Below the pieces are notes generated by a model. The model searched no databases, was not told where the DNA came from, and worked only from the letters and a program-made list of their open reading frames with translations. This document shows positions 55,927-64,000 of a stretch of DNA of 64,000 nucleotides, in pieces. A program made the translations under genes and the position numbers. How positions within the stretch are numbered: the stretch's first letter is position 1; each line of letters begins with the position of its first letter. The stretch comes from Cinnamomum chago (taxonomy: Eukaryota > Streptophyta > Magnoliopsida > Laurales > Lauraceae): positions 23,319,001-23,383,000 of the forward strand of contig CP142461.1 of the NCBI GenBank assembly GCA_038049695.1. Direction: 5' to 3'.

Positions 55927-58131
55927 GTCTCTCTCTCTCTCTCTCTCTCTCTCATATCTTGTGCTAGCATTTGGATTTGGATTTGCTAGTCACTTGTAGG
56001 CAGCTGGTGGCAAGAACTTACGTTTGATTCTTGTTTACATTATCTGGATTTTGGGTTTTCCTGTTGTTGATTGGGTTCTTTATTATTCATAGCTTTGCTC
56101 TTTATGGATCGTGTGTGAACTTGCTTTCAGTGATCATATTTGGAAAACCCAATTGTTATTTTATGGATTTAGCTAATACCCATGACCACCTTTTTCTGAT
56201 TTTATTGCAAATCGTGTAAGTTTCTGGGGTAGTATTATTTTTAGATATGGGTAAACTTTTCCACCTGTTTCTGTATTTGCAATTGATCTCCTGCTTTGAG
56301 GGCTTGTAACAGTATAACTTATGCAAGCTACAGAGGAGGGATTCCCCTTCTCTACAATTTATTTCGGACTCACACTTATGTTCCTCAAAATGCTCTAACA
56401 GCTGGGCATTGTAGTCCCTCCACTTTTACCTTTCATCCCTCTTCATAGTTTCTGATGTTCCTTTTGTACAACCAATTTCCTCAAACCCTCCACCTTCCTG
56501 ACTCAATTTCAAGCATAAACATCATTTGTGAAGTACGAATGTTAGCCCCATTATACGAATCGATTAATGCCTTTTTTGCTGTTGATACTGCAAACTGCAC
56601 CCAATTCATGTAATCTTTTGTTTCCTTTTTTACTTTGACATCTTCTTATCTTATTTGATTTTTATTTATTGGCTTGCATTCCCAATCCTTTGAACACACA
56701 AACATCTTCGAATAAACATGTCTAGTTTCTTTATCTGTATGAGGACAATCCAAATCCATTCATATTTGACGCTGAGCACCCTTCTCTTATGTTATCATTC
56801 ATATTACATTTACAACAACATATTACAACAACATATGGTAATATTTTTACATATATATAAATTACAACAACATATGGTAATAAACTCTTGAGTCTCTTTT
56901 ACATACACACACATGGCATGCCAATATCTAAACACTGGTGTCTCCAAAGCCATGGTACAGCTGAGAAACCTTATCGTTCCTCTCAGATATAACCTACAAT
57001 AGGGGCTACTGTCAAAAAATTAAACAAAACACAACACACACACACACACAGAGCAGAAAACAAATAGATAAAAATCAAGCCTTTTGTTAAATAATGAATC
57101 ACAAACTTTGGAGAGGGAAAAATGGAAAATGAACAGACTTCAAATGTTGTTTTTGGGTAATTATTACTTAGGTACTTGGTCAATGCTTCAACTGGCAACC
57201 TAGGACGGAGACTTGTTATTGAATCCTTTGGTTTTGTAATTTTGTTTGTTTAGGAGCAAACCATTCTAATGGTTAAATGTCTTCTTCATATTGCAGAATT
57301 CTTTCTGCAAATCTGTATTTTCTTTTACTTTTTTTAAGTTCCTATTTGAAGGAAATGATGCATAAAACCAAGGCAGTTAATGCATGAACTCATTCATTTC
57401 TTGGTAATAGCTCAGAAATTTTAACTTTCAATAACAAAATAGCCACTTCCCAGCCTTGGCAAGATGGTCCTTATTAAACATGAATGGGGACTATATATGA
57501 ATGGTTGGATTTGTGTACGTCAAGTTGGTAATCTTAGGGCTCGGAAAAATTAGCTACAAGGTCTTTGAAAAAAACTTATGTGAAATATATATGTCAATGT
57601 GGATGTCAATGATAAAGATATCAATCACTTGGATGTGGTTCATTTGAATTCTGCATTTCATTTTGTATCAAGTATCAACCATCTGAGTTTTTATGTGGAT
57701 TTTCTGTTTTCTCCATTTTTTTCTTCATCTCTAAAAGTTGTTGCAAGGGGAAATAAAATTTCAACAATGTTATTACTATTTCATTTGTTTTCTTAATCCT
57801 AGTGAAAGCTGAATGAAAGTTGAATATGAGATGAATGTTTTTTTCTTGCCTTTGCAACTCTTTTCCGGAACTTATTCCACCTTATCTTGTTGCTATTTCC
57901 ATAATTCCAAGTTTCTCTCCTTCGTATAAGGTGGAATAATCACATGTTCTTTGATTGACTTCCTCTGTTCTTTTACCTCACTTCTTACTTGTCATTTTGA
58001 TGATTTTGATAAAATGAATTACATCATATAAAATATTGGGTCTCTAGCTTTCGTTACCATGTGTAGTGTGGTTTATTTACTAAATGTCCCTTTTTCTTAT
58101 CTCATGTTAATTTATTTTCGGTTTCTTTAGG
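55927..58131 (+). other. Intron-like region after the EamA-like exon
   Basis: Begins with a CT microsatellite (55927-55953). AT-rich, T-rich stretches; a CA microsatellite at about 57033-57050; a near-duplicate ATTACAACAACATATGGTAA at about 56824 and 56862. No further exon recognised. Confidence 0.45.
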
Positions 58132-59022
58132 ATGTTAGAGGATGAGACGTTTGTTGTATTCCACTTTGGTGGAGAGTTTGATTGGAATACGACCAATCTG
58201 GTGTACAAGGGAGGTGAGCAAAAAATGATGTATCTAAGCAATTTCACAAAGTACTCTACATTGTTCCAGAGTGCATTACAAGCAACAAAGTGGGTAGAAA
58301 ACGATGAAGCCATTGAAATTCACTACCTTCACAACAACCGTCAAGCCTTCACATTAATTAAAGTAGCTAACGATGGTGATGTAAATGCAATGTTGAAAGT
58401 GTCTCGGAATAATGTAAATGGGCTTTATTTATATGTGAGCAAAAATACCGAGTGTTCAAGAGGTGTACGTGAAGGACATTCAAGGTATTGCACCATGTCC
58501 TAATCAGTTTGTGCACTATTTATTTATGTATGGAACTCTAATTTGGGCAGAAACCATTCTAAGCAAATCTATGGAAGGATCCCGACGTTTGAATTGTCGA
58601 CAAGCAGGTCCCAATGAATTTCAGATACAGTCTTGGGAGTTCATTGATGTTGTTCAGCTAGATAGAAAAAGTTGTATGTGTCAAATGTGGCAACGATTGG
58701 AATTCCGTGCGAGCATGCCTTGTCAGTCATGAAAACCAGAGGCCTGGATCCATATGATTTTTGCGAGGATTGGTACACATGTGATACATACAGAAGGACT
58801 TATGGTCATGTAATGCATCCAACCCGCGATATACGCCAATGGGAGCACATTACTAACGAGGTGGTCAAGCCTCCACTTGCTACCAGACAGCCTGGACGTC
58901 CAAAGAAGAATAGAATTCACACGGAAGACCTTAATCGGCAAAGAAGACAAGTAAGGTGCTCTATTTGTAAAAAAAGGGGTCACAACCGACAAAAATGCCG
59001 GAATCCACCAGTGGGAAGTTAA
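58132..59022 (+). pseudogene. MULE (Mutator-like) transposase remnant, catalytic core deleted
   Basis: 58132-58503 encodes a MULE transposase N-terminal, PB1-like domain (ETFVVFHFGGEFDWNTTNLV, KGGEQKMMYLS). From about 58600 the sequence jumps to the C-terminal SWIM zinc finger (FIDVVQLDRKSCMCQMW, then after a one-base frameshift near 58690 TIGIPCEHALSVM). PGRPKKNR and a CCHC knuckle, CSICKKRGHNRQKC, follow, ending at 59022. The DDE core and the zinc domain before it are missing, and terminal inverted repeats were not identified. It is a non-functional deletion derivative. Confidence 0.8.
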
Positions 59023-59393
59023 TCCATGATGGCGAAACGATGGAGCCATGTCTTTTGAAGTGGTCTGATCAAGTACCTTTTTTTTGGCTTGTAAAGGTTG
59101 TTCCATGTATTTTTTTTAAAATGTGGCTACATGTGGTTCCTACATGTATTTGCTGTACTTTTGTATATGGTGCCTACATTTGTAGCAGGAGGAACGATGT
59201 CCTATAATTTTTTGTAAAGGGTGTTGGTGGATCTACCACTTTCATTTAATAGCAGACCAATGTTTATCTTTTATAATGGGATGGATAGAATGGTTGGATA
59301 ATGTTCTTTCATGATCATTGATGTATGTTCTATTAATGGATCACTGCATGGATATCTTTTTAACAAGGCGGTTCAGAATGTGTCACAGTTTTC

Positions 59394-59770
59394 GTTGATG
59401 TCAACTAACGATTTGTCGACATCAACAAATAAATTTGTTGATATCAATGAAAGCGTACTGATAGCAGCTAACCATGGTGCAATGATCATCTTTTTCTCTT
59501 TAAGAGCTATAACAAACTCATCCCATGTTTTTTCAACTTCATGTAACAGAAATAAAAAGGAAATTAATCCAGTGAGATTGCGTGCAATTTCAACATTTTC
59601 AGGTCTAGACTTCAGAATAACCAAATAAAAAGGAAAGGAACCCCTGCGTTTTGCTTCTTGTTTACTTTTGTCATATTATTTTATCCATTTTAATGTAGAA
59701 TCCCATGGTGCAATGATCATCTTTTTCTCGTTAAGAGCTATAACAAACTCATCCCATGTCTTTACAACTT
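59394..59770. repeat. Diverged outlying satellite copy and a ~65-bp direct duplication
   Basis: A divergent copy of the 105-bp repeat core lies at 59394-59470. The segment CATGGTGCAATGATCATCTT...CTCATCCCATGT occurs at 59474-59537 and again at 59702-59765, about 229 bp apart. Confidence 0.75.
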
Positions 59771-59853
59771 TAATGCAAGCATCTCTTTTTTGCTTTCTAA
59801 AATAGCAAGAGAATACCATAGAACATTGTAAGCCTGGGAAATAAAACACAACA

Positions 59854-60380
59854 TTCGTTGATGTCAACTAAAAATTTGTCGACATCAACGAATAAATTAG
59901 TTGATATCAATGAAAGCGTACTGATAGCACATATCTGTGCAGGAATAAAAACACAACATTCGTTGATGTCAACTAAAAATTCGTCGACATCAACGAATGA
60001 ATTAGTTGATATCAATGAAAGCGTACTGATAGCACATATCTATGCAGGAATAAAAACACAGTATTCGTTGATGTCAACTAAAAAATCGTCGATATCAACG
60101 AATAAATTAGTTGATATCAATGAAAGCGTACTAATAGCACATATCTGTGCAGGAATAAAAAACACAGCATTCGTTGATGTCAACTAAAAATTCGTCGACA
60201 TCAACGAATAAATTAGTTGATATCATTGAAAGCGTACTGATAGCACATATCTGTGCAGGAATAAAAACACAGTATTCGTTGATGTCAACTAAACATTCGT
60301 CGATATCAATGAATAAATTAGTTGATATCAATGAAAGCGTACTGATAGCACATATCTGTACAGGAATAAAACACAGCATT
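59854..60380. repeat. 105-bp tandem satellite with an internal palindrome, five full copies
   Basis: Units start at 59854, 59959, 60064, 60170 and 60275 and the next core begins at 60379. Each starts TTCGTTGATGTC and contains the inverted partner GACATCAACGAA about 15 bp later, then TTAGTTGATATCAATGAAAG and GCACATATCTGTGCAGG (itself partly palindromic). Because 105 is divisible by three, both strands show 35-residue repeating open frames; these are not genes. Confidence 0.95.
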
Positions 60381-61022
60381 CGTCGTGAAAATCATACATA
60401 TTGCCTGGAGAGTTTTATCCCCTGAATCATACATATTGCTTGGAGATTTTCATACATATTAGATAACATCAATTAAATGGTTTAGGCCAATTCCAATGAA
60501 TGGCCAGAGATGGATGTGTGAGGGGAATAAGCAAGCCCCCAGTGCCCAGAGAATACAAGAAGTCCAATGAGACAAATTAATAATATTACAAAGATAAAGC
60601 CAACCCAAACAAAAAATTCTGTATAAAATTTCTCATGCTCCTCATTACATATTAACATCACCTAGATGGACAACCTGTTTGTTAACATTTCCAGCAGTCA
60701 TTATGGATTTTCACATTGATTAAAAGCCTTCCAACATACAAGACCAAAATGAAACCAATAGTGGCTTTCAGTTTTAACATGTCAACCATCCAAAATACAT
60801 CAGGCCAATAGTCACAAAGAAAGGTTCAGATTACATAGGCCAATACACAGGCCCATTTTAGGTGTGCTGCACTGTAACAGGTAACCTTCTTCTTCTTCTT
60901 GTCATTGATCATGATCTCCTTGCTTCATGTGCAATTGCTCCTCACTCCATAGCTCTTGAGTTTTCTTCTCACCAGAATAATGGTCATGTCCACCCCTCTC
61001 CAACCGACCATAAGGCCCTCCA
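60381..61022. other. Non-coding stretch between satellite and protease fragment
   Basis: AT-rich, no recognised gene; probably the 3' flank of the minus-strand Ulp1-like fragment and remainder of the MULE. Confidence 0.4.
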
Positions 61023-61440
61023 TCAGATCTCCTCACCTGATTGTTGATCCCTTTTCTTGTACAGTTCTAGTTGTCTGTTGTACTGGTTAATCACTAGTTT
61101 GCATCGGTAGTACATCATGTCACGCTGAGTGAATTCAAACTTTAGATTGAGGAGGACATGTTCTACGGATACCATTACAAAAAATCCACAGTCATGTGAA
61201 TTCTCTTGTAAATGGACGTTCTCAACAATTCGCCTTCTCCATCCCATTGGCTCTTCCCACTTGTAAGCAGCAAAAGAATCATTCAACCAATGAATCTGCA
61301 GAAATAATGTGCAACAAAATAATTAATCTGTACGAACAATTAATCATTAATCTAAATAGAAACAATTAATCTATATACATGTCAGTACTCAATACTCACA
61401 AATTGTACAGCCATGTCCCAATGTCGCGAGTCCCCTGGCA
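61023..61440 (-). pseudogene. Ulp1-type (C48) cysteine protease fragment, two exons, probably MULE-associated
   Basis: Minus-strand exon ending at 61400 reads MPGDSRHWDMAVQF, with the catalytic His in SRHW, then a GTGAGT donor. After a CTGCAG acceptor, exon 61295-61023 reads HWLNDSFAAYKWEEPMGW, then ENVHLQENSHDCGFFVM with the catalytic Cys in HDCGFF, and ends at a stop. This is the C-terminal half of a SUMO-protease-like C48 peptidase. Such domains are carried by Kaonashi-type and other plant MULEs. The N-terminal part is not found. It lies on the opposite strand to the MULE transposase remnant 2 kb away. A host ULP gene fragment is possible. Confidence 0.6.
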
Positions 61441-61589
61441 TACTATGTATACATGTTTGTAACTCTTAATAGTTGATCAGTTCTCACTACTAAGCTTGCA
61501 TCTGACTAGATTGTTCCTTTAATATATCACATATTAGAGAAAAAAATCAATCAGCCTGGAAGAACCTGTATTTTTACTGGGATGTCATA

Positions 61590-63815
61590 AATGTAAGTCC
61601 ATGGGGATCCGAACCCTAGAGGGGGGGTGAATAGGGTGAGCTTCAACTATGACCAATTTTCAACAATTTTAACTTCTTAAAACAAACTAGTCACATGTGA
61701 TGATTAATCATACAAGATGCGGAAGCTAACAAAAGAATCACCACAAAGCAATCACCATTACACAAGTATTTATAGTGGTTCGGCCTCAATGCCTACATCC
61801 ACTACCGGCTTGTGAACCAACACCCCACCGGATTTCCACTATTTATGCTTTTCAATAGGCTAAGCAATAACCTTTTACAATATGCTTTCCAAGGCTAAGC
61901 AATAACCTTTAGATTGATGTTTTTCAAGGCTTAACATCAACCTATACACTATGCTTTTATAGGCTAAGCAATAACCTCTTCAACCACAAGGTTGGTTATC
62001 TCACTAAGATAGTGTCTTTAATACACTTGATGGAGATTCAATTAAGCTCATTACATTGCCTCTTAATTAGGCGGATATGGAAGTGAAAAACTAATACACA
62101 CTCACACTATGAATGCAAAGATGAAAGTATATGAAGTGTGTGTGTGTGGTCCTCAATCATTTAGAAAATGAAAGCTCATAAATGTATGCCTAAGGCTTTT
62201 GAAAGTTTTAGCTCAAAAACATTTATGATTGAGGAAGTAATGCAATCACATGTTAAAAGTAACAACTTGTTAATGATATCAAAGTTACACAAGTTGTATG
62301 AAATGGATTAGCTCTAAACATGTGATGCATTGGGATGTCAATCAAATCATCAATGAAGCTCAAAACATAAAAATTGATTTGATTGAAAAGAGGGGACAAA
62401 TCATATGTAATTATAAGGACAACTTGAAAAAGATTTACCAATCAAAGTAAGGCAAGTTGTGAAGCATTAAAACAATAATACACATATGATTTGTAATGAT
62501 GTTGGATCCAAAACATAAGATACATTTGAGAGAGATTTTCTTATGATGGAAAAACAACAACCAATGATTCAACAAAGTATATGAATCATGTTACATATTT
62601 CATTAACATGATCTACTTAGATTTACCAAAGATAAAGTACTACTTTGATGAATCAATGGTGATGTATCCAAAACAATAGATCTATTCAAAATATAACACA
62701 TACTAAGGATACAACACATCATAGGTTAACATGTTACTAAGATTTACCAATGATAAAACAAAACATGAAAACATATGATTTGTAAAGAAGTTGAATCCAA
62801 AACATAAGATACTTTTGAAAGTGATTTTCTTATGATGGAAAACAACAACCAAAGATTCAACCAAGTATAGGAATCATGTTACATATGATTTACCAAGTTT
62901 CTTTCATTAACATGATCTACTTAGATTTACCAAGATTAAGTACTACTTGAATTGAATCATATGGTGTTATATCCAAAACAATAAATCAACTCAAAACATA
63001 ACACATGTTAAGGACACAACACAAACATAGTTTAACATGCTAGAAATGATTTACCAAAAATAAAACAAAAGCATGAAGACATATGATTAAGGAAGGAAGA
63101 GCCTACTTGGTGGTTTAACTTCATTAATCCAAGCTTTAGCTTTCCTAATCATCCCCTTCATCCCTTGGTTCTTTTCCCTTTTGATATGCCTCAAATCCTC
63201 TCAAGGAGGGGTTAAAAATTCCCAACTTTTGGCAAGGGAAAGAACTCATATTTATAGCAAAAAGTTGCCAACGGCTAGTCCTCGGTCGACCGGCAAAGAG
63301 GTCTCGGTCGACCGGGAAGGCACAACGGTCAGATTTCTGACCGTTGGAGGTTTCAGTTCAAAACTGCAGATTTCACCTCCAGTTGTCTCGGTCGGCCGAG
63401 ACCTGCCTCTCGGTCGACCGGCGACACTGCCGGGACAGCCTCCCTTTTGACAAAAAATCCAACTTTTGCCATTTCAAAGTTATTTCTTTGGGGGACCTTT
63501 TGGCAACTAAATCAAGCTAGGAAAACATGTTTTAAAGATTCTAATGGTTTTTAAAAACATGACATAAAAAGCCTAAAAAGATTCAAAACTTTTAAAACAA
63601 AGGCTTGCTTGATTTCTTGAAAACTCTTTTCTAAATCAAATGCATCCAAGATGAAAATACAAATCATGCATAAATCAAAACTTTTACAAATCTTAAAAGC
63701 AATGCATGAATAAAACAAGATTTCAAGTTTATTTAAAACCAATGCAAGTGTGTAAATCAAATGATGCTTGAATGATAATGCATCCATCAAATTGCAATCT
63801 AGAAAATTCCTAACA
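61590..63815 (-). repeat. LTR of a SIRE-like Ty1/copia retrotransposon (minus orientation)
   Basis: On the minus strand it starts TGTTAGGAATTTTCTAG at 63815, directly after a purine tract. The interior contains CTAGAGGGGGGGTGAATAGG (61615-61634) and repeated CTCGGTCGACCG words (63270-63425), features common in plant SIRE/Maximus-type LTRs. It also has dispersed local repeats of AAGATTTACCAA and AGGCTAAGCAATAACCTTT type. The far (3') border near 61590 is a guess; no target duplication could be matched. Confidence 0.6.
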
Positions 63816-64000
63816 ATCTCCCCCTTTGCAATTTGATGGCAAACACACTCACCACTGAAATTACACACTTAGTCTTCAGCTCCCCCTCAGCTGGACAAGG
63901 CTTGAAATCTTCTTGGATGCTTCTTCTCTTAGCTTGGGCTCTTGGGCTTCAATCTTCATTCTTCATGATGCTTGGTGCTTAAATATTCTTCAATCTTTCT
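63816..64000 (-). mobile_element. 3' internal end of the SIRE-like copia element
   Basis: GCAAAGGGGGAGAT (63829-63816, minus) is the polypurine tract immediately before the LTR, within a TTTGCCATCAAATTGCAAAG context that typically ends SIRE-type pol regions. No protein domain is visible in the few bases left. Confidence 0.55.

Noticed and set aside
59858..60425. Repeating open frames on both strands (35-residue units such as STSTNKLVDINESVLIAHI)
   Set aside because: They come from the 105-bp satellite, whose period is divisible by three; no start context, no domain, and equally open on the other strand.

Overview
This is a nuclear window from a flowering plant. Spliced plant-type gene fragments (an EDEM-type mannosidase, a bHLH transcription factor, a small EamA/TMEM42-like membrane protein) sit in AT-rich DNA crowded with plant-specific transposable elements: Tat-lineage Ty3/gypsy, chromovirus, CACTA, hAT-like, MULE, RTE-type LINE and a SIRE-like Ty1/copia. 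The species cannot be told from the sequence. I found no rRNA or tRNA gene, CRISPR array or bacterial-style operon.

Layout. 1-2185: end of a minus-strand LTR element. 2284-4470: three exons of a GH47 EDEM-like gene, split by a solo LTR (2896-3734). 4480-5935: non-coding DNA with two local tandem duplications. 5936-19984: a decayed minus-strand Ty3/gypsy element with a gag remnant, no visible pol, an antisense plant-mobile-domain gene on the plus strand, several minisatellites, one 2.5 kb LTR, and a nested 1,667 bp solo LTR with perfect target duplication. 20004-35189: six exons covering the second half of a bHLH gene. One intron of it holds a complete Tat element (element A, 21552-32777) and another holds an RTE-type LINE tail. 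35692-36375: solo LTR of the element B family. 37052-39838: broken chromovirus pol (minus). 39839-40531: hAT-like end. 40532-43097: left end and promoter of a CACTA element. 43098-53976: a second, degenerate Tat element (element B). 55828-55926: first exon of an EamA/TMEM42-like gene. 58132-59022: MULE transposase remnant. 59854-60380: 105-bp tandem repeat. 61023-61440: Ulp1-type protease fragment (minus). About 61590-64000: LTR and 3' end of a SIRE-like copia element (minus).

The most striking system is the two-gene Tat retrotransposon. Element A has 681-bp LTRs differing at 4 sites, a perfect GTCAT target duplication, an uninterrupted 1,970-residue Gag-Pol with a second RNase H domain, and an apparently intact three-exon antisense gene of about 765 codons with its own TATA box near the 3' LTR. 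Element B has the same plan with exon 1 of identical length. Its gag-pol carries about nine lesions, while I see only one stop in its antisense gene. The pol-less element at 5936-19984 carries a different antisense gene in the same relative place.
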